64,000 bases of DNA from Owenia fusiformis. Lineage: Eukaryota > Annelida > Polychaeta > Sabellida > Oweniidae. The notes beneath the pieces are model-generated. The model had not been told where the DNA came from. It searched no databases and was given only the letters and a program-made list of their open reading frames with translations. Both the position numbers and the translations under genes were made by a program. Location: contig CAIIXF020000008.1 in NCBI GenBank assembly GCA_903813345.2, forward strand, positions 17,778,822 to 17,842,821, written 5' to 3'. Shown here in pieces: positions 46,091-58,832 of this stretch. The stretch's first letter is position 1. Each line of letters begins with the position of its first letter.

Positions 46091-46631
46091 AACTCATGTA
46101 TCGTGAGGAATTAGGTAATTCATGTTAATGCATTGCCTCGCCCTACTGGTATATCAGATCCTGGGTACACCCGAGCTTACATTACCGATAAACGATTTTT
46201 TCTATTCTCAGAATCACCGATTGATTACGCAGAAAGCAAAGAAGTCCGTATATTATTAATTACATGCTAACATGAACTTAAAGTTGATTAATTGTTCCGA
46301 TCGGTCTTCCCTCGAGATCAATGTACACATACAGGCACTTAGTTACAAGAACTATCAGCACATAAAACTTGAATTATTTTCTAGCTATCCAAGAAAATAT
46401 TGACATTTTTATAACACGTTTATGAGGAGTTTCGAATAAGGGCACTGACGTCATTACATTTGTGATTTCAAAACTGATAAACGTTAGATTGCTTTTGTCA
46501 CTGTAAGCACCATACGGTATGTTTCGCTAATAAGGTCATTTTAAAAGCGTTCGATGAAACATAAATAGGAAAGTATTAGTAACTAAAAATGCTTAGAGTA
46601 ATATAAAATAGAAAACTTTTTGATTACATTT

Positions 46632-46637
46632 TTTATT
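46632..46637 (-). terminator. Poly(A) signal for the 391-aa gene
   Basis: AATAAA on the minus strand, 35 bases past the stop codon. Confidence 0.5.
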
Positions 46638-46671
46638 ATTTAATCTGGCACCTATAAACAACATAGCCTAC

Positions 46672-47847
46672 TTATCCAACTAACGACTCCGTTAGATTAG
46701 CGGATGTGGGCGTACTTACAAATGTCCCTGGTTTTACAGAGCCATCTAACGGTGGCAATTTCAAAACCGCTATAGAGCGCCCACTGGTGGATAAATCAGG
46801 CATTTCAGACTTTCTATGTTTCTTTGACATATTGCTGTAATTTGCAGATTTTGATAGTTTCTTATAAGATAAATCGTTTTTCTCTATTTTTTTGACACTG
46901 TTAATCGACAAAGCCACATTTGGGTTGTCGTTCATGGATAATACACGCATGTGATGCCCTCTGCCGACTGGACTCTTATTCGGACCCAGTCGTATTATTC
47001 CATGTAAGGCAGAAACGTCTGGCGCTGTTCGACTGTTTGAATTTGCTGGTAAGTTCCGATAGCTGTCCATAGTGAAATCAAATGAGTTTCTGTTAGAGTA
47101 TTTGGCACCTGAATTATTGTTTGACGTTTTGGGGAACTGTGTTTGGTCTGAATCCCAGGACACCCTCTTATGGACGGAATCATGCGGGGAGGTCGGAGGG
47201 TGAGGTACTTCAAACTCTGAACTATTAAGCACTTCCCCTGAATCGTTGTACCGTCTACCCCAGTCATCATATTGCCCGTAACTCCGTTCTTTAACATAAT
47301 CATCTCCAGCTACGGGAGAAGCTTTAGTGACTCTCACACGTACATCTGCACTGTGTGAGTGGATTTTATCAATATCAGTGAGGTCATTAAAAGTACGAGA
47401 GTAAACACCCATTGCAGTTTGAGGTCTCACATTTTTCTTCGTCAATGTTTTTGGCCGAGTGACACTCCCGTTGGAAAGTCTTTTTGGCCGTGCACCAGGG
47501 TTTTTAGAAACTTTCGGAGAAGTTTTGTTGGAGTCTTGATTTGTTTGAAATGATGTGGTCAGAGTTTGGGCTCGCTTTGCCGCGAGTTGTTGATCGAGTA
47601 GGCTTTCAGTTTCGCTGATTCCACTCTTCGTAGAATCAGTGTCGTCGTCACTATTCAAGGAAAACTCATCGAACCTTTTATTTAACTCTTCCTGATCGTG
47701 TAAGAACTGGAAAATGTGCTGTTGTTTAGATTTCGGAAATTCCTTGTTGAACTTATCCAATATGTCCACACATTCGACAGTTTGGATATCATCATCACAT
47801 TCGCTACCAAAGTTTGTCTCATCGCTAAAGGCGTCACTATCAACCAT
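46672..47847 (-). CDS. Unrecognised 391-aa low-complexity protein, apparently single exon
   Basis: The ATG at 47847 sits in a good context (GTACCATGG). The first 40 residues are acidic (SDAFSDETNFGSECDDD). A Gln/Glu-rich helical stretch follows (QHIFQFLHDQEELNKRFDEF), then Ser/Asp and a probable short helix (ETESLLDQQLAAKRAQ). Next come a basic segment (RPKRLSNGSVTRPKTLTKKN), an RPQTAMGVYSRTF motif, and long Ser/Asn/Pro-rich disorder. Near the C-terminus are SKKHRKSEMPDLS and LKLPPLDGS. It has no membrane segment or known catalytic motif. GTAAGT inside the last 15 codons could act as a donor, so the C-terminus might be spliced. However, AATAAA on the minus strand at 46632-46637 fits the stop used here. 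Function unknown. Confidence 0.65.
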   Translation of the reverse strand: MVDSDAFSDETNFGSECDDDIQTVECVDILDKFNKEFPKSKQQHIFQFLHDQEELNKRFDEFSLNSDDDTDSTKSGISETESLLDQQLAAKRAQTLTTSFQTNQDSNKTSPKVSKNPGARPKRLSNGSVTRPKTLTKKNVRPQTAMGVYSRTFNDLTDIDKIHSHSADVRVRVTKASPVAGDDYVKERSYGQYDDWGRRYNDSGEVLNSSEFEVPHPPTSPHDSVHKRVSWDSDQTQFPKTSNNNSGAKYSNRNSFDFTMDSYRNLPANSNSRTAPDVSALHGIIRLGPNKSPVGRGHHMRVLSMNDNPNVALSINSVKKIEKNDLSYKKLSKSANYSNMSKKHRKSEMPDLSTSGRSIAVLKLPPLDGSVKPGTFVSTPTSANLTESLVG

Positions 47848-49545
47848 GGTACTTTCTGTACGATCCTCGATTCTACGGTTTAGTTTAACGGTATCTACTG
47901 GATTTTATTATTTTTTATATTCTGAAGTAGATTGGCGCCAACGTTCTTTTCTGGAAAGTATTATATGATAATCCAAATCACTGGCAGGACTACGCTCTGT
48001 TTACGTAGTTATTACGTACGCTGCGTTGTTGGAATTATTGGCCCTCATTTCCATTATTTTAGACGCACTGTTATCTCGTTGTTGCTACTCCTAGAAAGAC
48101 AAAGAAAAAGAGTATTAATTATTCACACTTATTGATATGACTGTTTTTCGAGGATGTTCACCTCAGTGATATCCAATCAGTTCGTGAAAATTCCCACATG
48201 CAATTACTAATAGAATACTAGTGTGACACGATTGATTCTTATTTTTATAATTCGATCTGTCACTCGAATAAATATCGTATTATAAACAATAATGATGTCA
48301 AGAACCTCTCCAAACTGAGCTACTCTCCGTGACAAAATGGAAACAATTACAATCCAAATGCGAACAGAAATACGTCAGGTACTTGCAATAAAACTTGCTA
48401 ATATTATGACGGTCACCTAGTGAAATGAAACGATATATAGAATTAGCCGATTTAAATATGATAGCGAATCGATGTTAGTTACACCGTCAATTCTTTTTTA
48501 GATCGATCCAGGAAACTATTTCGTGATGATGAATCCAATCTAATGCTTTGATATCTAAGTACATTTATTGAAGAGAAGCAATACCGGGATTTCAAACTAG
48601 ATACTACTCTCAATTCAAATAACTGTCCTTGATTTGACGAAGTTCAAAACTTGAACATTTTAAACTGAAACCTTGTGCTTTACATATCAGTATTTGGTTC
48701 ATGAATAAGACATAAAATTTCATAAAGTATATTTCATTATCTATATGTATAGCAATAATCATATATGTTAAATAGAATAAAATTACATATACGTAGTTTA
48801 AGTCATGTATATCGTGCAATAGTAAAGATATATCATTTGTTATACAACGAGTATTTAAAACTTATGCAAATGTCACACTTCCTTCGATACGTTTGGCAAC
48901 CATTTTTTTTAATTGAATAGCATATCAGAGCCAGTCAATGTTTGAATATTATTTTTGCTCCTAAATAAGTAAGTTACAATAATCCGGAAATTTATGAAAA
49001 GGGTGATTTTTTTAATTCGTCAAATATAAATATAAACAGGCCTTGGTGCGTAATTCAAAAGGGCACTTCCGGTCAAACAGAGCATTGTGAGGAAGTTTAG
49101 TTTGCTTTCTACATGTACATCGATTTACTATTCAGTATCGGATCAGTAATACACTTGAAATAACATCACAAGTACTATGTAAGAAAATACGAAAAACCGA
49201 TCAGTGTGTGATATATGAAATATGACAAACCCTTACATCACTCCTCAAAGATATCAGGTATAGACTAAAAGAGACAGAGTTGTTGACCAAGGTCATAATC
49301 ATTAGACAATCCTGAGTCTATCATCACTTTTCCAATGTTTGAGTAAATGAGTGTAAATAAACCAGATTCGATAGAATTTACTGGGGTGTAATAATAATCC
49401 AACATCAAAGTCTTAATTGATATAATTTCCATTAACTCGGTGGTATCAATAGCAACACTCAAAGACTCATACGTGCTCGTTCCCGGGTCTCTTTCGTCTT
49501 TATATTGATATTGCATTGGTAATATATACCTTGCATATATACGAT
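47848..49545. other. No gene seen; upstream flank of the 391-aa gene
   Basis: A+T-rich, with short frames only. No splice-supported exon and no repeat recognised. Confidence 0.35.
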
Positions 49546-49551
49546 GATATA

Positions 49552-50045
49552 CAGGGTGGGCCAATAAAAATTGGAACATTTTTTATTTATTCAATTTTCT
49601 TCATTATTGCAGACATATCCACAAGAATGCAGATAATGGTAAAATGATAATTTGAAATGTGAAAATGATAAAGATAGAAATATGAATGTATGATTATTTT
49701 TGGCTTGTCAAGATCTGTATACTGCATGTGTCATGGAAAATGTGCAAATCTTCTCTGCTTGAGACATCATTGCTGAAAATAAGTATATCTTTCATACCAT
49801 ACTACATATATACCCTTCAAATCGTCTCAACATAATCTCTATCAATTAAAACATATGTAGTTATCTCTAGAAGAAGCTAAAAATGTCCCCCTATAGCTTA
49901 ATTATAACTGATCTCCGCTGTTTTTCAAATCTGGCACACTATGTTTCAAAACCTATCATTTAAGCTATGTATGACTGACTGAGGTCAGCTTACCTTTATT
50001 ATTATTATAAAATAAAAATGTTCCAATTTTTATTGGCCCACCCTG
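49552..50045. mobile_element. Mariner/Tc1-like MITE (494 bp)
   Basis: Ends CAGGGTGGGCCAATAAAAAT are perfectly inverted over about 34 bases and flanked by TA on both sides. The interior is A+T-rich without a transposase frame. The ends differ from the 30175 element after CAGGGTG, so this is another family. A lone related end (CAGGGTGACCAAAAAAT) lies at 50222. Confidence 0.75.
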
Positions 50046-50239
50046 TACATGAAATCTGATCGAGTTGATGAATCGAAAAAGCATAAAACTCAAAAGATAA
50101 ATTCATTGATCCCATATAAAATACGTTTTTTTCTGCTGTTTTTAATTTAATATCAATCCTATTAGGATATTGGTCTGAAGTCAAACCAGGGAATCTATAA
50201 TAAGCCATACATCGTAAGGTACAGGGTGACCAAAAAATA

Positions 50240-52460
50240 CAAACCGATAATTTTGGAATAACTACATACATCAATCGAGGGCATTATAACGTTTTCATAA
50301 TTTGTAAGCAATGTAGAAAAATATCATCTTGATCTATCGAGGTATTTCAAATGACGTACTAAATAAAGGAATACGCTGACTTAACAGTTTGAAAAAAGTT
50401 ATGTCAACACGTTATATTGATTCTTGCAAATGTTTTGTGTATTGTAGATTTTTAACATTTTATTTCACTTTTATACACCCTCCTTAGAAATTGTTTGCAC
50501 GAGGAAAATATCAATAAGTCGTATTGCAACAAAAATAAAATTCTTTATAAAGTTTGTATTTTATTTGATTTAGAATAGACTATCATCATAACAAGACTAT
50601 CGTCCCATAACCACTTGGATGCACAAAACCATCATAAGATATTTTAAAATAACGTACTCACACGATCCTACATTATTTAACAGAGTCAACAAATAGCTTC
50701 GAATTCATCAATAGGCGATAGAAATCTTAGGTTGTTAACCTGTAGTTTTATCAACATTTTATCATTTTCTTTTGATATTGATATGTAAACACGTGTAAGG
50801 TAACATATTTTCTCACTTAACAAGTGGAGATGTAATAAGATATAAGTCGTTATCTCACCAGCAAGAGTCTTCTACGTTAACTAAAGTATCAACTTAAAGT
50901 ATATGCTTCCCAAATATAGAAACGTTTTTGTGAATACACGGGTAATTAACACGAGTTAATTAACACGTAATAAATAACATCTGCAACGCACTTACCATTT
51001 ACTTGTAATTAAGCATTTGTTGATTGCTATGGCAACAGTAACATTTATCCACCATTCGATTTCTCCTAACTCCAGAAACCTTGTTCTCGCGTATCTCTTA
51101 TTTGTCCAACGGTTCTTGGTAATAAATCTCGGGGAACCATTAAGTGTACCTCCTATTTGACAACATGGGCCTCTGTGAATGCCGTTACTCTTTATGCCCT
51201 AATCCTTTTAGCATAATAAAAGGTCCCATCGATTTTCACTTATTCAACTATAATAGGTTGCCAGTACCAACCAGGTATACATTTACCTTAGACGTTTTTC
51301 TGCACAGTAGATTGGGTCTTAACAAAACATGCTTTGTGTGCTTAATAAAGTTATACCACTAAGCTGAAAATGGGTTTATTTAATGTTTTTCGAAAAGTGA
51401 AACCTTTTTAAACGACCGCACAATGTGAATAGACTTTTCTCGGTAACTCGGTTAAGGACCCTCTATCTACGTCAGAAGTTACGTGGGGAATGACCTAAGC
51501 CTGAATTCGATTTTAAAGCGTCGTAATTTTCCATTAATCGATTAGAGTTAAATTGTATTCACAAGGACTGGGATAATGAAAAATAAATCTTTAGGTAAGA
51601 ACGTATTGAATGGTACATATCCAATATATGCTCACAATGATGTGCACCATGCTGACATCTTTCTTTTTAGATGTAAACCTCTGGGTGTTAGTGATGGTAC
51701 ATTTTACAAATTGCGAAAAAGCAACCATAATATTCCGAATTGCGCCCTTTACATGACCATCATTTTCCCGCAATACTTTCTAATTCTTATTTGAATCGTT
51801 GTCCCCATTAAATGTTGTTTTGAAATCAGTTTTCATATGCTTATCATTCCAAATAAAATATGACAAATTGTCCCCTTCCGGCTGTAATTTTCATTCATTA
51901 TTGGAAATTAATAGATTTTTTCTTTTGGTTGACAAAACGTTTCTGAGACTTTCTGACGAAAAAAATTAATTACAGTAAAACTTAGTGTTCGGAGTAAAGT
52001 GCTTTATGTATTCACACTGAATGGTGTTCAGATTAGAGAGCTAGATTAGGTAAAATGCTTTAAGGTTGAACATTTGATATTTATTTCCCATACTGGGCGG
52101 GCACCTTCCGATATATTTTGAAATATGTTCAAAATTCTTATAAGCCCAGTCCGTCATATTATGATCTAAAGGTCAAGGTCATATAGCTCAAGGTCTTCTG
52201 ACATATCAAAGGCGTTGTGATCTTTAGACCACTGTGCCCGAGGGTCGATATCTACATATATTTCGAATTCAAATTCACACTTCTAAAGTAGCGGAAAGAA
52301 ACGATAACATTCATGACATCATTTATAGTTTAGGCCAACATTACGTCATTGTTTAATGCCAATGTCACATTACACTGCCAATTAGTCGTAACCAACGAAT
52401 AAACCAAAAGTATTTTGTTTAAAAGTTTTATTTAAAACATTTAAAAATCTCAAACAAAAC
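50240..52460. other. No gene seen
   Basis: A+T-rich DNA with short frames only. 'aaaggtcaaggtcatatagctcaaggtc' near 52168-52195 contains a TCAAGGTCA motif like that in the 45.7-kb array. Confidence 0.35.
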
Positions 52461-52470
52461 ATAAACATGA

Positions 52471-52762
52471 AAAATGTCACCACCTTCCATTTATCACAGA
52501 CGCCTAACACCAACGTTAACCCAAGACATCGAACACCATCCGCCGGACGCCGACCACCAACCGCCTAATACCAACCGCCAAAAATTGCCGGACGCCGAAC
52601 ACCAACCGCCAAATACCAACCGCCAAAAATTGCCGGACGCCGACCACCAACCGCCGAATACTAACCGCCAAAAATTGCCGGACGCCGAACACCAACCGAC
52701 GAACACCGTTAAAAAGATGGAGACTATTATAACAATGTGTCACTACTTCTGGTTGTAAGGTA
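52471..52762. mobile_element. TCACCACC-family MITE, copy 3, with an internal 45-bp minisatellite
   Basis: It starts ATGTCACCACCTTCCATTTA and ends near 'aatgtgtcactacttctggt'. The middle holds three to four 45-bp units (ccaaccgccaaaaattgccg + gacgccga...). A unit of 45 keeps a frame open (NRQKLPDAEHQPPNT), but this is repeat translation. Other copies lack the expansion. Confidence 0.65.
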
Positions 52763-52982
52763 ATAAACACGACTATATTATCAAATATGGATTCAAATGT
52801 GAAACTCATCAAATTGATTTATAGTACATGTAGACCCTATAGCAGTTGCTAGCAAAAAAAGATGAAAAAGTACATAAAAATCTTTAAGTGCATTTAGGAA
52901 TGGGGCCTGGAACATTTTGTCAAAGGACTAATTAGAAATCTTTATGATAAATGCCCCATTCACGATTGTCATCTAAGTTACC

Positions 52983-53287
52983 AAATGCACGGTGTCTATC
53001 CAGGCCCCGCTGATATCGCGAGCAACGAGCTCATGTTTGAAAGCGGGGCCTCGAGAGATAAAATTGAAATATAAACGTTTCTATAAAACTTTAGTAAGTG
53101 GAACTCAGTACAACTTTATTTCATAGTACAATGGCTATTTCGATTGCAGGCCAACGACGTTCTTCAACTATAACTACTTATTTTATCATATCTCTCAAGG
53201 CCCCGCTTCTAACATGAGCTCATTGCTCGCGATGTAAGCGGGAACTTGCTCGCGATATACGGGGCCTGGATAGTCACCGTGAAATGG
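52983..53287. mobile_element. GC-rich inverted-repeat element (~305 bp)
   Basis: The left end (aaatgcacggtgtctatcca, then GGCCCCG) and right end (CGGGGCCTGGATAGTCACCG) are inverted. Inner palindromic words ATATCGCGAGCAA, GAGCTCATG and AAGCGGGGCC repeat on both sides. Strikingly CpG-rich in A+T-rich DNA. Confidence 0.6.
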
Positions 53288-53289
53288 GT

Positions 53290-55035
53290 ACGCGTAGTAT
53301 TATTCAGGTGTTTATTTAAAGGGCCACTCAGCAATAATTATTTAAGTCACATCCACGTAGTTTAGGTCAATACCACCTGAAACTAAAATTGATTTTTGTG
53401 GCAATATATCAATGCCAATCTATTTGAAGCTACCCCTTTTGCTAAATACGCGTCAAAAATGAAAATGTTCAACCCTCAAAGACCAGTAATTGTCTTTACT
53501 ATAACATAGCACCAGTCACATAAATTCTGATACCGTGTTATGTCTTTTAACACGGCCATTATGTCGTTCAATTTGTTTTCTTTATTACATGAGATTTATC
53601 ATGGAATTTTAATAAATACAGTTGCGTGTACAGTATCTTGGGTTGAGTGTAAAACAATTGCAAATTGAGTAGGGTTTCCTAAAGTTGTTGCAGCTTATCA
53701 AATGTCTGACGACCCTTGTATGTTCACATGCTACTCTGGAAAGCCATCTGGAATTAAATATTTAGCTTAATTGATGACTAATAAGGCCGGAATGGTATAT
53801 CCCTTTTAGAGACACAAAACGTGCCTATTATGTTTGATTTATGTATTAACTCAAAAAAGTAACCCGTCCTGTAATGTTTGCAAGGGATACCTTCTTAAAA
53901 AGAGGCTATCCCGATAAACCAACACACAGGCAAATGAATAGATAATGTCATTCATCATTACGATAAAAAACAAATACTGAAATATTTTGTTGACCACATT
54001 CATTGATACATTACGTGTGTCCTCTATAGAACGCCCACGGAGAGGACGCTCGGCTGATTCGCGTATCCTCAAGTCCGGTATCGCCGGTGATACGCTCTAA
54101 GCAACTCGCTAGTGTATCCCACGAGGTAATTTTTCCCTGTCAAATTCGGGACTAATTTCTTTAAAAAACGAAACAACTTCCATCTATCACTCTAGTTTCT
54201 AGGTGCAAAAAATCAACTCATTCCTGCAACATGTGAACGTATAGGGTAGGAGCATGAAGCAGGATTTTTACTTTAAATCATTTAAGAGCACCACGTTATT
54301 GGGATATACCTATTAATTCCCCCAGTGGGAACAGTTTTGAAGACAGTAAGGATGGTTCGTCTAGCTAGGATTTTGATATGGATGGCTGCGTACGTCAGTA
54401 CGGTAAGAGATACATTACATAATTATTTTAACACGACACGAGAACACAGTAACCATGGTAATCAATTAGCAGAGTTGCTATAGTTACCTGTCTCTAATTG
54501 ATGTGGCAACTTTTAAACAGACATTTAAAAGGTTTCAATCTTTGTTTCCCGTTCGGAATTAAATAATAGAGAATATGTTTTATTTTTCTATCCCAGTCTG
54601 TCTTTCACTACAGCAAGTGTACTTAATGGCATTTAGTCTCGCCTTGACTGAACTAGATCGTAGGTCAGAGGAAAGAAAGCTTCGTTATGTGAGGTTTCTT
54701 TTGTGTTAAACATTGCAATTCTGTTCCATGGTTCAGCCTGTCATAATCATTTACAGAATCCATGAAAAGAGGTATTCTTTAAATGTCGACAAAGGTCTAT
54801 CAAAACGTGTCATCTAATGTAAAGGTTATCATACAACAGTATTAGTCATGCTTATGTTCTGCATTGTGTTATAACATTCATTGGATTTATTTACGTGTTA
54901 AACTAGAAATGCCTAAAAGATTTTACTGCTTCAACTTGTGGAAGTAGTGATATGACCAATAAAAACTATTTAGTTGTCAACTATATCAACTAGTAGAATA
55001 TAGCATCATCCCCATGGATAATGAGGCATTTAACA
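53290..55035. other. No gene seen
   Basis: A+T-rich apart from a CpG-rich patch at 54020-54110 containing 'gcgtatcctcaagtccggta' and 'gatacgctctaag'. No exon with splice support. Confidence 0.35.
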
Positions 55036-55040
55036 TGCAA

Positions 55041-55158
55041 AATGTCACCACCTGACATTTGTTACAGACTCTGAACTCCGAACATCAACCGCCGATCGCA
55101 GCCATAAAAAATAAATTGGAGTCCATAACAATATGTCACCACTTATGGTGGTGATATA
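55041..55158. mobile_element. TCACCACC-family MITE, copy 4
   Basis: It runs from AATGTCACCACCTGACATTT to 'caccacttatggtggtgata'. Same layout as copy 1, with a terminal hairpin. Confidence 0.6.
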
Positions 55159-55159
55159 A

Positions 55160-56183
55160 TGAATGGAGAATGAGAGGAGAAAGTAAAAGAAATATTGTAA
55201 CATTCAGTATTTGTGAGATATATCTGATTAACATTCAACTAACTGCAAATAAATCAGAAAAAAACATATTTGGCCAACAGCTGCTCTGGATGGTCCAATA
55301 ATCTTCATTATACATGACGATTCTGATCTACATAAATAATCCAAATAGAAAAAGCGTAAACTCCAAATATATGGCAGATCGTAGATAACCTTTGAACCCT
55401 AGTATTTGCTCCGTAACACATATTCCGGAGACCCTTAAACTCAAAAGAGAACACAATATACTGCCCATAGAGTACATTCAACATTTGCCCTATGTTTTTT
55501 TATTATTTGTTTTGAAGCTTTGCAAAAAATCAGTTGATTTTGGGATGATATATGGGGTACTGGTGAACACAGGTGATATGAGGGGCAGGGGGTTGCTCCT
55601 TTTTATATTGGGTTCGAAAAAAATTTTTGTTTAAAAATAAATTCAAGAAATACTCCTGATAATAATCTTGATAAAGGAGAAACAATAGAAATTTTGATAG
55701 TCATTACCCTAAAACACTACTTCTTATAGAGTCAAAACCAAACCCCTAAAAAGGATAATTCTCAAAACCCTAAGAATTCAAATGAAAAGGTTGACATCAT
55801 TTTCAAAGGTTACTTACTGCATGTACAACATCTGGGGCTTGAGTCGATATAAAACAAACACACAAAAAGTTTCTCAGTTTGAATGAAATATGTTTTACCA
55901 AGGTTTGACCTTTGATATAATTAATATATTTGATCTTGGCTACTGAATCTTTTCATAAAAATGTGTTTGTTTTGTTCTTGCGAGAAAAGATACACAATGG
56001 AATCCTAAAGTATAACAAAATCCAATTTTTTACCCTATTTATGGACAGAAATCATTTTCATATTTTTTGTCGTAGCAAAAATTGGATATCATTGCATCAA
56101 CGCCATCGATGTACAAAAATATTACATTACTTAAAGAATGCATGTGAAGAATATTTTAGTATCCCTGTCTTTGTTTAAAATAA
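55160..56183. other. No gene seen before the assembly gap
   Basis: A+T-rich DNA with short unsupported frames. Confidence 0.35.
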
Positions 56184-56683
56184 NNNNNNNNNNNNNNNNN
56201 NNNNNNNNNNNNNNNNNNNNNNNNNNNNNNNNNNNNNNNNNNNNNNNNNNNNNNNNNNNNNNNNNNNNNNNNNNNNNNNNNNNNNNNNNNNNNNNNNNNN
56301 NNNNNNNNNNNNNNNNNNNNNNNNNNNNNNNNNNNNNNNNNNNNNNNNNNNNNNNNNNNNNNNNNNNNNNNNNNNNNNNNNNNNNNNNNNNNNNNNNNNN
56401 NNNNNNNNNNNNNNNNNNNNNNNNNNNNNNNNNNNNNNNNNNNNNNNNNNNNNNNNNNNNNNNNNNNNNNNNNNNNNNNNNNNNNNNNNNNNNNNNNNNN
56501 NNNNNNNNNNNNNNNNNNNNNNNNNNNNNNNNNNNNNNNNNNNNNNNNNNNNNNNNNNNNNNNNNNNNNNNNNNNNNNNNNNNNNNNNNNNNNNNNNNNN
56601 NNNNNNNNNNNNNNNNNNNNNNNNNNNNNNNNNNNNNNNNNNNNNNNNNNNNNNNNNNNNNNNNNNNNNNNNNNNNNNNNNNN
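56184..56683. other. Assembly gap: 500 N
   Basis: Exactly 500 undetermined bases, a round number suggesting an arbitrary scaffold gap. The right edge begins in 'tgtgtctattgagcctt' repeats, so a tandem repeat may have caused the break. Confidence 0.95.
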
Positions 56684-56685
56684 AA

Positions 56686-57120
56686 TGTTTGTGTGTCTAT
56701 TGAGCCTTGTGTGTCTATTGAGCCTTATGTGTATGTAAGCTCTCCTTTGAGCCTATGAAGCACTCTTATGTGTCTTCTGTCCAAGCTTTATACCTTAATT
56801 GTAACTTGTTATTCACATAAGTATTAGGTATTATTAAGTAACACACAAACATTTGTTTGACTGTAAAGAAATAAACACATCAAATTACCAATGTCTATTA
56901 TCTGGTAGTCAAATATATACTGACTTTTACTGTATAAGTCCTTTTGTGTCTTAATGTTGTGTGTACTTATATATAACCTTCATGTTTAACATTTTCCTGT
57001 GTGTCTATGAAAACTCCTTGTGTGTCTGCATGAAATGTCAACTGTTTCCCATTGGTTATATTTTGTGTTACCAATTACTTCTGTGTCTTATTTTTGTGAT
57101 TTCAATTTAACCTTGTGTTT
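56686..57120. repeat. 'TGTGTCT(A)TTGAGCCTT' repeat tract beside the gap
   Basis: The words 'tgtgtctattgagcctt' and later isolated 'tgtgtct' or 'tgtgtctta' recur about ten times with growing spacing. Probably the edge of a longer tandem repeat hidden in the gap. Confidence 0.45.
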
Positions 57121-57633
57121 ATCTATTATTTCACTTCAACCATTTATATAACCTTAAATACAAAAACAAACAAATATAATTTCTTTTTCGTAACCATCAG
57201 ACTTTTATTTTAAAAGCCTATATTAATCAGGATAGGGTCCTGCTTAGGGTATATTTATCTACTGCCATCTTGAACACCAGAAATTATGTAAGTGGGCCAG
57301 GTGTCATATTAATAAATAGGTACGGAAGATACACTTATTTTCACGCTACTTAATTTGACAGATTTGCTCAATTTCAAATATTGGCGGCAATTTTATTCAG
57401 GACTGATGTTTAATTTTTGTCTATGTTTATGTCATTAGGACAGGTATTTAGTAAGATATTTTCTGTATTCCTTTTGGAATAATGTAGAATTTAAGACATG
57501 TTGACATGAAAAGGAGTCACAGAAGTTTAATTTCTGAAGTGCATGGGACAAAAATTCCAAACAAAATTTGCAAATTGGCGGGTTTTCTGAATTCGCCAAA
57601 TTAAAAGGAGCTAAATTAAATGTATCTACACTG

Positions 57634-58118
57634 TTGTGTTGAACATGTTGAGTTGTTTTATTTCCTGTGGATACACCTATCAAGCTCACAGTACATTAGT
57701 TGATCATATAGGTGTTGCAAATGGACAACTTGCCATAGTACATTCTTGAAAGGATAGGTATCGATATGGTGAACTGAATTCAACAATGTTTTTCTCTTAA
57801 ACCAATTATTGCAAAAAAAATTTGTAAAAAAACATGGTCCTTTATGTAATGTTGACTAATTGCAACAATTAAATGCAATAAAAATTATTTATATATATTT
57901 TTATAGCTGTTTTTGTTAACATTTTTTGTTTTTAGTGCAATTGTTTTTTTGTTCCTTTCTCCCAATTCTTGAGAATGAAATAAAATAAATGTGATTTAGC
58001 CCTTATTTAAGAAAAACAAGGCTATTAACAGTCCATAATGAAACACTTGAATAATCCTTTGATGTACTGGGAAAGTGATGGACATATCAGCAGGAAATAA
58101 AACAACTCAACATGTTCA
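57634..58118. mobile_element. Inverted-repeat element (~485 bp)
   Basis: The left arm ends in gaacatgttgagttgtttta plus TTTCCTG (57643-57669). The right arm is a near-perfect inverse (58088-58116). The loop contains sequence related to the 1391-1573 repeat. Confidence 0.5.
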
Positions 58119-58316
58119 ATACCTATCAAATAATATGACACCTACCCTGCTTGCGTAGGGTATTTTTGTGTACCCGACGTGAGGCCTAGGTAGGTAGGGG
58201 CCTGTAAATGGTCCATCTCAAACAATTTTATCAATCTGACAAATCAGATGTCTACAGGCATTCTGGAAAATTACATTAAGTATGAATAGAGACCGCATTC
58301 AAATCAAACTCGGGCC

Positions 58317-58567
58317 CTATGGTGTGTCAGTGAGCACAAAGTCTTGACTGTTTTCCAAGGCATCTTCCATGAACTGTTCTGCCTCATCATGGGTGCTGTG
58401 TTTCACATCCATGTAGATCTTCACAAGCATCTCAGGAAGAAGCACTTTCAATATATAGTCCAGTAAAGTGAAGTTCGTCTTGCAGAAAATAGCCATTAGC
58501 TGTTCAATCACAACTTCATGTTGCTCCTCATAGAATATACCCAGCCTCACTTGGTACATCAGGTTAA
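58317..58567 (-). CDS. Last exon of a gene, C-terminus resembling PWWP3/MUM1 proteins
   Basis: A good acceptor (atatttgcag) on the minus strand starts the exon at 58567. It carries two leftover bases of a split codon, then 82 codons to a TAG at 58317. The sequence is helical and acidic: YQVRLGIFYEEQHEVVIEQL, FTLLDYILKVLLPEMLVKIY, HDEAEQFMEDALE. The LLDYILKVLLPEMLV segment and the spaced 'AEQF' recall the C-terminal YLxDVLLPEAxI...AEEKY block of PWWP3A/MUM1, chromatin-associated proteins. That comparison is from memory and moderate. Upstream exons should lie to the right but were not found; the 58.8-61.3 kb transposon complex would sit in the preceding intron. Confidence 0.5.
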
Positions 58568-58832
58568 CTGCAAATATTCATTAAAACATAGTGTTAAAAT
58601 AGGACACACGCCAAGATCGAAATCTTCTTTGTTACCATCTTAAACCATAAATGAAATGTGTAGTGTATTGATCTTATGCCAATGAATAGTACCTTAATGA
58701 TGCTGTACCCAGCTTCTATTTCATTATTCGGCTTGGAAAAAATTTGAAGGTATCATTTTGTTCAAGACATTCTCTAGAGTAAATAGATCTTGAGTAAAAA
58801 TGTGTGGGAAGTGAATTTGCTAAAGGCAGTTA

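Noticed and set aside
54060-54110. tRNA-like stretch with CpG-rich arms
   Set aside because: No A-box/B-box pair or acceptor stem can be drawn.
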